NCBI RefSeq assembly: GCF_016429285.1
Contig: NZ_JAELUI010000009.1
Span: 1 to 61,365, forward strand
DNA length: 61,365 bases
Source of the DNA: Ralstonia sp. ASV6
GTDB lineage: Bacteria; Pseudomonadota; Gammaproteobacteria; Burkholderiales; Burkholderiaceae
Direction: 5' to 3'
This document shows, piece by piece, positions 1-8,570 of the stretch (position 1 is its first letter; every line of letters begins with the position of its first letter). The notes below the pieces were generated by a model. It was not told the origin of the DNA. It saw only the letters and a list, made by a program, of their open reading frames with translations, and searched no databases. The position numbers and the translations under genes are program-made.

Positions 1-264
1 CACCTTGTCGACGGTCTTGGCGACGACGGTCGGGCGCTGACGGACGTCTTCCTTGGCCATCGGCGAAGCTTCGCCCGACCGGGCGCGGGCCGCGCCGCGC
101 TTGGGTTGTGCACGGCCAGTTTCGGACAGCGCCTCGCGCTCGAGCGCGGGCACCGGTTTTCGAGGTTCCTGACCCGCCTTGGGCTTTCCGGCTTTGCCGA
201 AAGGCTTGAATTCAGCCGGGTCTAGCAATTGGGCTGGCTGGGTGGGCATGGTCGGCAGCGGCAT
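1..264 (-). CDS. Probable N-terminus of a PhoH-family protein (partial)
   Basis: An open frame of 88 codons runs from an ATG at 264 to the window edge without a stop. AGAGAGG lies upstream of the ATG as a ribosome binding site. The predicted start (MPLPTMPTQPAQLL) is followed by a Lys/Arg/Pro-rich, probably disordered stretch. From memory, the PIN-PhoH ATPases that lie beside bcp in Ralstonia begin in a similar way. The PIN and P-loop domains would be outside the window, so no catalytic motif can be seen and the name is tentative. Confidence 0.45.
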   Translation of the reverse strand, partial: MPLPTMPTQPAQLLDPAEFKPFGKAGKPKAGQEPRKPVPALEREALSETGRAQPKRGAARARSGEASPMAKEDVRQRPTVVAKTVDKV

Positions 265-380
265 GCTTAGATTACCTCTCTGGAGGGAACAACGACGAAA
301 CACCGCACCCGCTCATGGCAGGACGGTGCTGATGGAAAACGCTGAGGGATTGGGGCGCACGTCGCACAGACGACGGCCAC

Positions 381-416
381 AAAAAAGCCGCCATGACCTG
401 CGAGAGGTGGGGCGGC
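381..416 (-). terminator. Rho-independent terminator of the candidate small RNA
   Basis: Read on the minus strand, GCCGCC pairs with GGCGGC (411-416 with 387-392), with an inner ACCT/AGGT pairing, and is followed at once by six T (386-381). It lies about 270 bp beyond the bcp terminator and 117 bp before the phoH-like start codon. It therefore appears to end a separate transcript that begins near 570. Confidence 0.7.
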
Positions 417-570
417 CTAGGTGAGCACCACGAGCGCCACAGCAAGTTGCACGATTCGGACGTTCTGCCCAGCCTTGCTGCTGGGGAAAACGCGGATGCG
501 GTATCAGGCCAACTTGGCCGCCGGTACCGTCGTGGGCAATCGGAATGGCATCCGGATTTCGTACTCATCG
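381..570 (-). ncRNA. Candidate structured small RNA (or phoH leader RNA)
   Basis: About 190 nt lie between a plausible promoter (577-605) and an intrinsic terminator. No convincing reading frame fills the stretch. Several perfect pairings are visible: 493-499 with 548-554, the palindrome 507-519, and 468-473 with 480-485. The last is in conflict with 440-446/474-480, so two folds are possible. A closing helix of GAGUAC with GUGCUC can also be drawn. I do not recognise a known family: the fold is multi-branched and lacks the single long rod of 6S RNA. It may be a free small RNA or a regulatory leader of the phoH-like gene. Confidence 0.4.
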
Positions 571-576
571 GTTCCG

Positions 577-620
577 ACTGTATCGGAAGCTTTTGCGATT
601 TGCAATCTGTCACATGTGAC
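577..620 (-). promoter_or_regulatory. Promoter with 12-bp palindrome for the candidate small RNA
   Basis: On the minus strand TTGCAA (605-600) and TACAGT (582-577) are spaced by exactly 17 bp, each matching the sigma-70 hexamers at four of six positions. Just upstream of the -35 is the perfect palindrome GTCACATGTGAC (609-620), a likely operator for a dimeric regulator. The regulator is unknown. Confidence 0.45.
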
Positions 621-654
621 GTGTGGTGTCGCGTTGCGGCGGCGCGAAACTGGC

Positions 655-690
655 ACAAAAGCAAGCGCCGGCGTACCCTGCGCGGCGCTT
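655..690 (-). terminator. Intrinsic terminator after bcp
   Basis: AAGCGCCG (663-670) pairs perfectly with CGGCGCTT (683-690). On the minus strand the hairpin is followed by GCTTTTGT. It lies 27 bp beyond the bcp stop codon and should end the arn-bcp transcript. Confidence 0.7.
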
Positions 691-716
691 TCGTGCCTCA
701 TGGGTGACACATGCGA

Positions 717-1181
717 TTACAGCGCGCGCACCGCCGCCAGAACGTCATCCACATGGTTGGGCACCTTTACGCCGCGCCATTCTTTGCGCAACACGCCTTT
801 GGCATCGATCAGGAAGGTGCTGCGTTCGATACCTCGCACGTCCTTGCCGTACATCTTCTTCATCTTGATGGTGTCGAAGAGATTGCAGACGGCTTCGTCG
901 GTGTCGGAGATCAGCTCGAAGGGCATCTCCAGCTTGGCCTTAAAGTTCTCGTGCGATTTCAGGCTGTCGCGCGAAATGCCGAAGACCACGGCGCCGGCGG
1001 CCTCAAAGGCGTCGTACTGGTCGCGGAAATTCATCGCCTCGGTGGTGCAGCCGGGCGTGTTGTCTTTCGGATAAAAATAGAGCACGACGATCTTGCCATG
1101 CTGCGACGCCGGCGAGAACGTGATGCCGCTGGTGGCCGGCGCGGAGAAATCGGGAAGAGGCTTGTCGAGAGAGACGGGCAT
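717..1181 (-). CDS. bcp: Thioredoxin-dependent peroxiredoxin, Bcp/PrxQ family
   Basis: This 154-residue thiol peroxidase reduces hydrogen peroxide and organic hydroperoxides in the cytoplasm. The peroxidatic motif PKDNTPGCT carries Cys45, and the later blocks GISRDSL, LISDTDEAV and GIERSTFLID are typical of Bcp. The frame stays open upstream, but homology begins at MPVSLDKPLP, so the ATG at 1181 is chosen. The position five residues after Cys45, where many Bcp proteins have the resolving cysteine, is Met50. Only Cys99 remains, so the enzyme may act by a 1-Cys mechanism. It is the last gene of the minus-strand arn series, about 95 bp after arnD. Confidence 0.95.
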   Translation of the reverse strand: MPVSLDKPLPDFSAPATSGITFSPASQHGKIVVLYFYPKDNTPGCTTEAMNFRDQYDAFEAAGAVVFGISRDSLKSHENFKAKLEMPFELISDTDEAVCNLFDTIKMKKMYGKDVRGIERSTFLIDAKGVLRKEWRGVKVPNHVDDVLAAVRAL

Positions 1182-1276
1182 GGTGTGTTCCGGAAAACCG
1201 CGGGGGAGAGACGGGAAACTCGTGGACGGGCAATGCTGAAATACGACGCCCGCCGCTGAACCGGAGCCCCGAGGAA

Positions 1277-2170
1277 TCAGGCCGGCTGAACGATCAGGCT
1301 GCCGCTGCGACCGGCAACTTCGCCCCACGTGACGGGCTGCACGGGCAGAGTGCTGCGATCCAGCGTCGCATAGTAGTCGCCCATCGATGCCAGCCGATGG
1401 CCTTGCGCACGCCAGCCCTGCAGCAACCTGCGGAAGATCGGGGCGAGTTTCTGCCCTTCAAGCTCCGCATGCAAGGTAAACACTTGGTCGCGATCAGATT
1501 CGGTCATCTTCAGGATGTGCCGGGCGACGGTTTCTGTCGTCAGATCATCCACACCGATGAGCTCATCCAGCGTCGGGAGTGTGGTCGGCAGCTGCACGTG
1601 GTTCAGCGTGTGGCCGTCGATGCTCGGGATGTACGGATGCGTGCCACGGCCGTCCGAGGCGTAGGCCATGCCCCAGGCATCGATCTGGCGGAAGGCATGG
1701 TCGTTCATCTGCCAGCCGGCGGCGCCGTGCGTGACGGGGGCGTGACCGAAAATCTCGGCAAAGCGCTTGTGCGAGGCGCCCATCTGACGGGCTGTCCAGG
1801 CAGCATCGCGCAGGCGGACGTTGTCTTGCCAGAGCACGTGATCCCACGTGTGGATGCCGGTCTCGAAGCCTGCCTCGGCAATGGCGCGCATTTCGGCAGC
1901 GGCTCTGCGGCCGATGTCGGGGCCGGGCAACAGCACGCCGTACATGAGCGTGCGCAGGCCGTAGTGCTCGACCACGGACGTGCGGGAAACCTTCTTCAGA
2001 AAACCGGGGCGGAACGCCCGGCGCAGCGCCCAGCCGGTGTGATCCGGGCCGAGGCTGAAGAGGAAGGTCGCGCCTGCCTCGTGCTCACGCAACATGCGCG
2101 AGAGATTGGGCACGCCTTCGCGGGTGCCGCGCAGGGTGTCGACGTCGATTTTGAGGACGATGAGGGCCAT
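1277..2170 (-). CDS. arnD: 4-deoxy-4-formamido-L-arabinose-phosphoundecaprenol deformylase
   Basis: ArnD removes the formyl group from undecaprenyl-phosphate-Ara4FN to give the Ara4N donor for lipid A. The 297-residue protein is a polysaccharide deacetylase-like (NodB fold) enzyme. The N-terminal KIDVDT supplies the acidic metal-site residues, and the GIHTWDH block supplies the H-x3-H metal ligands. It follows the dehydrogenase-type arnA gene after about 20 bp and belongs to the same operon. Length and motif order match ArnD rather than chitin deacetylases. Confidence 0.93.
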   Translation of the reverse strand: MALIVLKIDVDTLRGTREGVPNLSRMLREHEAGATFLFSLGPDHTGWALRRAFRPGFLKKVSRTSVVEHYGLRTLMYGVLLPGPDIGRRAAAEMRAIAEAGFETGIHTWDHVLWQDNVRLRDAAWTARQMGASHKRFAEIFGHAPVTHGAAGWQMNDHAFRQIDAWGMAYASDGRGTHPYIPSIDGHTLNHVQLPTTLPTLDELIGVDDLTTETVARHILKMTESDRDQVFTLHAELEGQKLAPIFRRLLQGWRAQGHRLASMGDYYATLDRSTLPVQPVTWGEVAGRSGSLIVQPA

Positions 2171-2190
2171 GAACCTGCGCGGGGTGTTGC

Positions 2191-3249
2191 TTACTTGTTG
2201 CCGTTGCCTTCTTCAACCAGGCTGCGGGCGTCGGCCACGTGCATGCGATACGCCTCGAAGATATTCGCCAGGGCGTCTTGCATCGTGGTGGTCGGCTTCC
2301 AGCCCAGTTCGTCCATGGTGTTGGCGATCTTCGGTACGCGGTTTTGCACGTCCTGGTAGCCGTTGCCGTAGTAGGCGCCGGAGGTCGTTTCCACCAGCTG
2401 AACTTGCTTGGCGGTGTCTTTGTACTCGTCGATCTTGGCGGCTTGCTCCAGCATCATGTTGGCCAGCTCGCGCACCGAATAGTTGTTCGACGGGTTGCCG
2501 ATGTTGTAGATCTTGCCCGAGGCAACGCCATCCTTGTTGGCGATGATGCGCACCAGTGCGTCGATGCCGTCATCGATGTACGTGAAGGCGCGCTTCTGGC
2601 TGCCGCCGTCGACGAGCTTGATGTTCTCACCGCGCACGATGTGGCCGAGGAACTGCGTAACAACGCGCGACGAACCTTCCTTCGGGGTGTAGATCGAGTC
2701 CAGGCCCGGGCCGATCCAGTTGAACGGGCGGAACAGCGTGAAGTTCAGGCCTTCCATGCCGTAGCCCCAGATCACGCGGTCCATCAGCTGCTTCGAGCAG
2801 GCATAGATCCAACGCGGCTTGTTGATCGGGCCGTAGATCAGCGGCGAGGCTTCCGGATCGAATTCCGCATCGCTGCACATGCCGTAGACCTCGGAGGTCG
2901 ACGGGAACACCAGGTGCTTCTTGTACTTGGCAGCCGAGCGAACGATCGGCAGGTTGGCTTCAAAGTCCAGCTCGAACACGCGCAACGGGTCCTTGACGTA
3001 CGTCGACGGCGTGGCGATGGCCACCAGCGGCAGGATCACGTCGCACTTCTTCACGTGATACTCGACCCACTCCTTGTTGATGGTGATGTCACCCTCGAAG
3101 AAGTGCATGCGCGGGTGGTTGACCAGATCGCCCAGACGCTCGGTCTGCATGTCCATGCCATAGACCTCCCAGTCGGTGGTCTCCAGGATGCGCTTGGACA
3201 GATGGTGGCCGATGAAGCCGTTGACGCCGAGAATCAGTACTTTTTTCAT
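2191..3249 (-). CDS. arnA: UDP-glucuronate decarboxylase half of ArnA (dehydrogenase domain)
   Basis: This NAD-dependent short-chain dehydrogenase/decarboxylase turns UDP-glucuronate into UDP-4-keto-arabinose. The 352-residue protein starts with a Rossmann motif (GVNGFIGHHL) and has the SDR active site as STSEVYG followed by the Y-x3-K motif in YACSK. The SxE and R-x-x-Y-x-x-K region resembles the C-terminal domain of E. coli ArnA. Here that domain is a separate gene, and the formyltransferase half is the next gene upstream, 16 bp away. This split is also known from Burkholderia and its relatives. Confidence 0.92.
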   Translation of the reverse strand: MKKVLILGVNGFIGHHLSKRILETTDWEVYGMDMQTERLGDLVNHPRMHFFEGDITINKEWVEYHVKKCDVILPLVAIATPSTYVKDPLRVFELDFEANLPIVRSAAKYKKHLVFPSTSEVYGMCSDAEFDPEASPLIYGPINKPRWIYACSKQLMDRVIWGYGMEGLNFTLFRPFNWIGPGLDSIYTPKEGSSRVVTQFLGHIVRGENIKLVDGGSQKRAFTYIDDGIDALVRIIANKDGVASGKIYNIGNPSNNYSVRELANMMLEQAAKIDEYKDTAKQVQLVETTSGAYYGNGYQDVQNRVPKIANTMDELGWKPTTTMQDALANIFEAYRMHVADARSLVEEGNGNK

Positions 3250-3265
3250 GAAGGCAAACTCAAGA

Positions 3266-4195
3266 TCAGGAGGTGGCGAGCTGGTTGGCGAGCTGCTGCG
3301 CGGTCACGACGGACGTACCGCTGGCGGCGTTGGGCTCGACACGCCAGAGCTCGTGGATGGCGATGGCTCCCCCATCGCCGCACACGCCGAACGTCGCATT
3401 ATCCACGACGTGCAAGCCCGGGGGCAAATTCGTGACGGTTTGATGTGCCAGACGGGCACGCGCGACGATGTAACGCTCGCTACCGACATCGGTAAAAGCG
3501 CCGGGGTAGGGCGGTGCCACGGCACGGATCAGGTTGTAGACCTGCTGGGCCGGCTTGGACCAGTCGACGCGGCCGTCTTCGGGCTTGCGGCCACCGAAAT
3601 AGCTGCCGTTGGCCAGCACGTTCGGGTGCTGTGGAATCTGCCCGGCAATCATTGCGGGCAATGCGCGCCACAAGGTTTGTTCGGCGGCCACGGTGGCCTT
3701 TTCGAACACTTCGTGTGACGTGTCGTCCGGCAGGATCGGCACGATAGTCTGGTCGACGATGTAGCCGGCATCCGGCTTTTCGACCATCTCGTGCAGGGTG
3801 GCGCCGGTTTCGGTCTCGCCGTGCAGGACGGCCCAGTTAATAGGCACGCGGCCACGGTACTTCGGCAGGAGCGACCCGTGCATGTTGAACGCGCCAAACT
3901 TGGCAAGGCTCAACAGCGACATCGGGATCATGTGCCGGTAGTAGAACGAAAAGATGAAATCCGGCGCGATGGCGGCGATGCGGGCGCGCAGATCTTCACC
4001 GTTCGCGTTTTCTGGCGTGATGAAGGGGATACCCAGTTCCTGTGCTGTGGCGCGCACGCTGCCAAACCAGATGTTCTCAGCGGCGTTGTCTTCATGTGTG
4101 ACGACAAGTTCGACCTGGATACCGCGCGCCGCCAGCACGCGCAGGCAGCGCACGCCGACGTTGTGATACGCGAAGACGACGGCGCGGCGTGTCAT
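3266..4195 (-). CDS. arnA: UDP-L-Ara4N formyltransferase (ArnA N-terminal-type)
   Basis: A 309-residue formyltransferase that moves a formyl group from N10-formyltetrahydrofolate to UDP-L-Ara4N. The FNMHGSLLPKYRG block carries the catalytic Asn and His, and KPDAGYIVDQ carries the catalytic Asp, as in the N-terminal domain of E. coli ArnA. Its start codon overlaps the arnC stop as ATGA, so the two are translationally coupled. About 90 C-terminal residues form the expected OB-fold-like domain. It is the partner of the separate decarboxylase gene that follows. Confidence 0.92.
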   Translation of the reverse strand: MTRRAVVFAYHNVGVRCLRVLAARGIQVELVVTHEDNAAENIWFGSVRATAQELGIPFITPENANGEDLRARIAAIAPDFIFSFYYRHMIPMSLLSLAKFGAFNMHGSLLPKYRGRVPINWAVLHGETETGATLHEMVEKPDAGYIVDQTIVPILPDDTSHEVFEKATVAAEQTLWRALPAMIAGQIPQHPNVLANGSYFGGRKPEDGRVDWSKPAQQVYNLIRAVAPPYPGAFTDVGSERYIVARARLAHQTVTNLPPGLHVVDNATFGVCGDGGAIAIHELWRVEPNAASGTSVVTAQQLANQLATS

Positions 4196-5190
4196 GCAAC
4201 ACCCCGCTGCGAGTTGCCGGCTTTCAGGTCCGCCGGCCCGGCTTCATGCAGGTGAGGGGTGTCTTCCAGTACGCCCTGCACCAGATAGCGCGGGCGCTCG
4301 CGCACCTGCTGATAGATGCGGCCGATGTACTCGCCCAAGAGGCCGATGCCGAACAGCAGCACGCCCATCAGGAAGAATGTAATGGCGAACAGCGTAAATA
4401 CGCCCTGGACTTCTGCACCCAGCAGGAATCGGCGGACTACCAGCAGGATGAACAGTACTGCCGAGGCCAGCGACAGCAGCATGCCGATCGCGGAGAACCA
4501 CTGCAGCGGCACCACCGAGAAGCCAGTCACCAGATCGAAGTTCAGGCGCACCAGCTTGTACAGCGAGTACTTCGATTCGCCCGCGAAGCGCTCTTCGTGG
4601 TCGACTTCGATTTCAGTCGGGTTCTTGCTGAAGGTGTAGGCCAGCGCTGGGATGAAGGTGTTGACTTCGCGGCAGCGGTTGATGGTGTCAACGATGGTCC
4701 GGTTGTAGGCGCGCAGCATGCAGCCCTGGTCGGTCATCTTGATGTGCGTGATGCGCTCGCGCAGCGAGTTCATGGCGCGCGACGCGGTACGGCGGAACCA
4801 CGAGTCCTGGCGGACGCGGCGGATGGTGCCGACGTAGTCGTAGCCTTCGTCGAGCTTTTCAACCAGGCGGCCGATCTCTTCGGGCGGGTTCTGCAGGTCG
4901 GCATCGAGCGTGATGACGCGCTCGCCGCGCGCATGCTCAAAGCCGGCCAAGATGGCCATGTGCTGGCCGTAGTTGCCATTGAACAGCACGACGCGGGTGC
5001 TGTCCGGGCGGGCGCGGAACTGCTCGGCCAACATGGCGGCGGAGCGGTCCCGGCTGCCATCATTGACGAACACGACTTCGTACGAGATGCCCAACGCATC
5101 GAGAGCGGGATACAGGCGCGCAAACAGCGCGGCGAGCCCGTCTTCTTCGTTGTAGACAGGAATGACGACCGAGAGAGCGGGTGTCTTCAT
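4192..5190 (-). CDS. arnC: Undecaprenyl-phosphate Ara4FN transferase
   Basis: A GT2 glycosyltransferase that loads formylated Ara4N onto undecaprenyl phosphate at the inner face of the membrane. The N-terminus has VVIPVYNEE, the nucleotide-sugar motif is LDADLQNPPEE, and two strong membrane helices lie near residues 230-300. The ATG at 5190 overlaps the arnB stop as TAATG, which supports this start over an in-frame codon 18 bp upstream. That gives 332 residues. The gene overlaps the next by ATGA, so the whole stretch reads as one operon. Confidence 0.93.
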   Translation of the reverse strand: MKTPALSVVIPVYNEEDGLAALFARLYPALDALGISYEVVFVNDGSRDRSAAMLAEQFRARPDSTRVVLFNGNYGQHMAILAGFEHARGERVITLDADLQNPPEEIGRLVEKLDEGYDYVGTIRRVRQDSWFRRTASRAMNSLRERITHIKMTDQGCMLRAYNRTIVDTINRCREVNTFIPALAYTFSKNPTEIEVDHEERFAGESKYSLYKLVRLNFDLVTGFSVVPLQWFSAIGMLLSLASAVLFILLVVRRFLLGAEVQGVFTLFAITFFLMGVLLFGIGLLGEYIGRIYQQVRERPRYLVQGVLEDTPHLHEAGPADLKAGNSQRGVA

Positions 5191-6350
5191 TATTGGTATT
5201 GGGCGCAAAGTTGGCGGACCGCGTTGGCTACGCGATCCACGTCAGAATCTTCCATGCCGGCAAACATCGGTAGCGTGACAATAGCGCGGCCGATGCGTTC
5301 TGCCACCGGGAACATACCCGGCTTCCAGCCGAGTTCGCGATAGAGCTTGAACAGATGGATGGGCGGGTAATGCACGCCCGCGCCGATGCCCAGCGCCTTG
5401 AGGCCCGCCATGAAGCCTGCGCGATCGACCTTCAGGCGATCCAGTGGCAGCACGATCTGGAACATGTGCCAGTTGGTGTGCGTGAAGTTTTCCACCGGCA
5501 ATTCGACGCCAAACGATTCGATGTCAGCCGCGCGCATGGCGGCAAAGTAGCGGCGTGCGAGCGCGGCGCGGCGTGCGGTCACCGCTTCAAGCTGTGCAAA
5601 CTGGCCCAGGCCGATGGCGGCGTTCACATCGGTCAGGTTGAATTTGCCGCCCACCAAGTCGACTTCCATGCCGTCAAAGCCAGTGCGCACGACGCCTTGC
5701 AGGCGGTACTTCTCGGCCAGCACAGCTTCTTCAGGCGTGTTGAGCACGAGCGCGCCACCTTCGATGGTGGTGATGTTCTTGTTGGCCTGGAAGCTGAAGC
5801 TGACCAGATCGCCAATTTCGCCGATGCGCTTGTCGCCCCAGCGCGAGCCGATGGCCTGCGCGGCATCTTCCACCACGCGTAGCTTGTGGCGGCGGGCGAT
5901 ATCGTACAGGCGGTCCATGTCGACAGGCAGGCCGGACAGGTAGACCGGGATGATCGCTTTCGTACGCGGCGTGATGGCGGCTTCGACCTTGTCGAGATCG
6001 ATATTGCGCGTGACCGGGTCGATATCGACGAAGACCGGCTTGGCGCCGACCGTCAGCACGACGTTGGACGTGGCGACCCACGAGATCGGCGTGGTGATGA
6101 CCTCATCGCCGGGGCCGATGCCTGCGATGCGCAGCGCGACTTCCATCGTGGCCGTGCCGTTGGCGAACGTGCGCACGATGCGGCCGCCGAAGTATTCCGA
6201 CAGTGCGGCTTCGAACGCGGCAACCTTGGGGCCCGAGGTAATCCAGCCCGAGCGCAGCACATCGGCCACCGCGGCGATGGTCGCCTCATCAATGGTCGGG
6301 CGCACGAAGGGCAGGAACGGCAGTTCGGCAGTGGCGTTGGTTTGCGTCAT
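5190..6350 (-). CDS. arnB: UDP-4-amino-4-deoxy-L-arabinose aminotransferase
   Basis: A 386-residue PLP enzyme of the DegT/DnrJ/EryC1 family that aminates UDP-4-keto-arabinose with glutamate. The motif FSFQANKNITT contains the PLP lysine, and the FANGTATMEVALR block near residue 60 binds the cofactor phosphate. A VEDAAQAIG block supplies the Asp that contacts the pyridine ring. The stop codon shares one base with the arnC start. About 50 bp separate it from the upstream SMR gene. Confidence 0.94.
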   Translation of the reverse strand: MTQTNATAELPFLPFVRPTIDEATIAAVADVLRSGWITSGPKVAAFEAALSEYFGGRIVRTFANGTATMEVALRIAGIGPGDEVITTPISWVATSNVVLTVGAKPVFVDIDPVTRNIDLDKVEAAITPRTKAIIPVYLSGLPVDMDRLYDIARRHKLRVVEDAAQAIGSRWGDKRIGEIGDLVSFSFQANKNITTIEGGALVLNTPEEAVLAEKYRLQGVVRTGFDGMEVDLVGGKFNLTDVNAAIGLGQFAQLEAVTARRAALARRYFAAMRAADIESFGVELPVENFTHTNWHMFQIVLPLDRLKVDRAGFMAGLKALGIGAGVHYPPIHLFKLYRELGWKPGMFPVAERIGRAIVTLPMFAGMEDSDVDRVANAVRQLCAQYQ

Positions 6351-6397
6351 GACGATGGCTTGAATAAGGAGGTGGGCAGGGTGGGCTCAAGCGTCGC

Positions 6398-6769
6398 TTA
6401 GGAGCGAGCCAGCACGAATACGCCGATGAGGATGATGCCGATACCGATCAGCCGCTGCATCGACAGCACTTCGCCAAACAGATACCACGCCAGGAAGGCA
6501 TTGACCACGTAGCCTAGCGAGAGCATCGGATACGCAATGGTCACATCCACGCGCGACAGCCCGAGGATCCATACCACCACGGAAATCACGTAGCACGACA
6601 GGCCGCCGATGATGGGCAACTGCGTTGCAAGCTTGATGCCGATTGGCACGATGTTCTCGGCCGAAAACGCAAAGCGGCCGATATTGTTGACGCCCGCCTT
6701 GAGCAATAGCTGGGCGCAGGCATTGAGCATGACGCCTGTCAGGATCAGCCCGAAAGTGACCAGATTCAT
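6398..6769 (-). CDS. SMR-type flippase subunit, ArnE/ArnF-like
   Basis: A 123-residue membrane protein with four hydrophobic helices and an EamA/SMR signature. In E. coli two such proteins, ArnE and ArnF, are thought to move undecaprenyl-phosphate-Ara4N to the periplasmic face. Only one such gene lies in this cluster, so it may work as a homodimer or pair with a protein encoded elsewhere. It lies between arnT and arnB. The 126-bp gap upstream, unlike the tight spacing of the other genes, could hold an internal promoter. Confidence 0.85.
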   Translation of the reverse strand: MNLVTFGLILTGVMLNACAQLLLKAGVNNIGRFAFSAENIVPIGIKLATQLPIIGGLSCYVISVVVWILGLSRVDVTIAYPMLSLGYVVNAFLAWYLFGEVLSMQRLIGIGIILIGVFVLARS

Positions 6770-6895
6770 GTGTTCTTTTGATGTTTTACCAACAGCGACG
6801 GTTTCCCCGCGACTCTGCCGCCGGGGCGCATGTTACGACAATTCCGCTTGCACGCCCCTTTCGAAGAGGGCCGAACAAAGACAAGCGGGTAGCAC

Positions 6896-8566
6896 CTAGT
6901 TGCGCCGCACGATCACGCGGCGGGCATCGCGGGCAATCACAATCATCGGCACACCCTGGGTCACCAGCCGGTCATATGTACCCGGCCCCATCATGGCGAC
7001 AGCCTGGCCGCCTTCCTTCCAGCGGGCCACGAAGGCCTCGGTGGTCGGGATCCACTTGGTGGGTTCCTGCTCGATGCCGAAAGCCAGCTCATCGGGCTGC
7101 TGCACCATCGTGGTTGGCGTGCCAAGGTAAAACGGCATTGTATGGTCCAGCCGCTCTACCGCATAGAACGGTACGCCGGGCTTCAACCATGGTTTGACGG
7201 CCGGCACGAGATCGATACCCGACATCGAGCGCCCGAACGCCTCGTGGCCGAGCAGGGCGGCCGTAAACGTCAGGAACCACGCGCAGGCGAACGCGACGAG
7301 ACTCTCAAAGCGCTTGTTCGCACGGCGCAGTGCCAGCCACGTGAACACCGCACCCGCGGCGAAGGCCGCTGCCAGGAACATCGCAAAGCGCGAGAACACC
7401 GCATTGGGGTACATGTCTGACGACATCGTCGCCACATAGCCGCTCGCCGCCAGACCGACCACGGCCAGGGCCAGGAAGGCCTTGAGCTGCCAGCGCCAAG
7501 CGCGCTCGCTGGTGTTCTCCAGCACCAACGCAGCCAGAATCGCCAGCGCCGGGATGATCGGGAAGATATAGCCCGGCAGCTTCGAGTCGGAAATGCTGAA
7601 AAACGCGAAGATCAGGATGGCCCACAAGCCGAGCATGAGCGTTGGCCGGAAGCCATTGGCGGCAGTCTCACTGCGGGCGAAGGAGAGGCGTGCCGCGCCC
7701 GGCAGTTGTGCGAGCCACGGCAGGAAGCCCGCCAGCAGCAGCGGCACGAAATACCAAAGCGGCGCGTTGCGGTTGTGCACGGTCGACGTGAAGCGCTGAA
7801 AGTGCTCGTGTACGAAGAAGAACCACGCAAACTCCGGGTTGCGCGCAGAAATCAGCACGAACCACGGTGCGCCCACCCCAAAGAAGACGATCAGCCCCGT
7901 CACCAGGTGCAGTCGTTTCCACAATGCCCAGTCACGTGCGACGAGCGTGTAGACCACCAGTACGAAGCCCGGCAGCACCACGCCGATCAGGCCTTTGCTC
8001 AATACGGCCAGCGCCATCGACGCCCAGCAGACCCACATCCAGTTGCGTTGCTGGCTGCGTGTGGCATCCGGATACTGTGCCAGCAGCAGCGCCGCCAGGG
8101 CCATCGTCATGCAGCCGGCCACGCCCATGTCGAGCGAATTGAAATGTGCGCCCACGTTCCACATCGGCGCGCTCACCAGGACCAGCCCGGTGATGACGGC
8201 GGTTCGCTTGCCCCACCAGCGCGCTGCGGCCAGCATCGTGAAAACGAGGCCGGCGATGCCCGACAACGCCGTGAACAGCCGCGCCTGCCAGTCACCGACG
8301 CCGAACAGCGTGTAGGCGAGCGCCGTGCCCCACATCTGTAGCGGGGGCTTCTCGAAATACTTCAGGGCGTTATAGCGGATGGTCACCCAGTCGCCCGTGG
8401 TGAACATCTCGCGGGCGATCTCGGCGTAGCGGCCTTCGTCGGTCGGGATCAGGTGGCGGTAGCCCAACGTGCCCAGCCAGACGGCCAGAAAGGCAGCGGC
8501 CAGCAGCCACAGGGAGGCGTTGCGCCAGGGCAGGGCGGGCGCGTTGGCAGAGCGGTCGATCGGCAT
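6896..8566 (-). CDS. arnT: Lipid A L-Ara4N transferase
   Basis: A 556-residue inner-membrane glycosyltransferase of the PMT/GT83 family. It moves Ara4N from the undecaprenyl carrier to lipid A phosphates, which lowers the negative charge and gives polymyxin resistance. The first periplasmic loop has the acidic pair in PTDEGRYAEIAREM, followed by about a dozen hydrophobic helices and a soluble C-terminal part of roughly 130 residues. The start codon lies 4 bp after the stop of the Mth938-like gene, so the two are cotranscribed. Confidence 0.92.
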   Translation of the reverse strand: MPIDRSANAPALPWRNASLWLLAAAFLAVWLGTLGYRHLIPTDEGRYAEIAREMFTTGDWVTIRYNALKYFEKPPLQMWGTALAYTLFGVGDWQARLFTALSGIAGLVFTMLAAARWWGKRTAVITGLVLVSAPMWNVGAHFNSLDMGVAGCMTMALAALLLAQYPDATRSQQRNWMWVCWASMALAVLSKGLIGVVLPGFVLVVYTLVARDWALWKRLHLVTGLIVFFGVGAPWFVLISARNPEFAWFFFVHEHFQRFTSTVHNRNAPLWYFVPLLLAGFLPWLAQLPGAARLSFARSETAANGFRPTLMLGLWAILIFAFFSISDSKLPGYIFPIIPALAILAALVLENTSERAWRWQLKAFLALAVVGLAASGYVATMSSDMYPNAVFSRFAMFLAAAFAAGAVFTWLALRRANKRFESLVAFACAWFLTFTAALLGHEAFGRSMSGIDLVPAVKPWLKPGVPFYAVERLDHTMPFYLGTPTTMVQQPDELAFGIEQEPTKWIPTTEAFVARWKEGGQAVAMMGPGTYDRLVTQGVPMIVIARDARRVIVRRN

Positions 8567-8570
8567 GCAG

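Noticed and set aside
548-575. Hammerhead-ribozyme-like core (CGATGAG, then GAAA) on the minus strand of the candidate small RNA
   Set aside because: The core should read CUGAUGA, but the second base is C, and there is no room for a proper stem II. Chance match.
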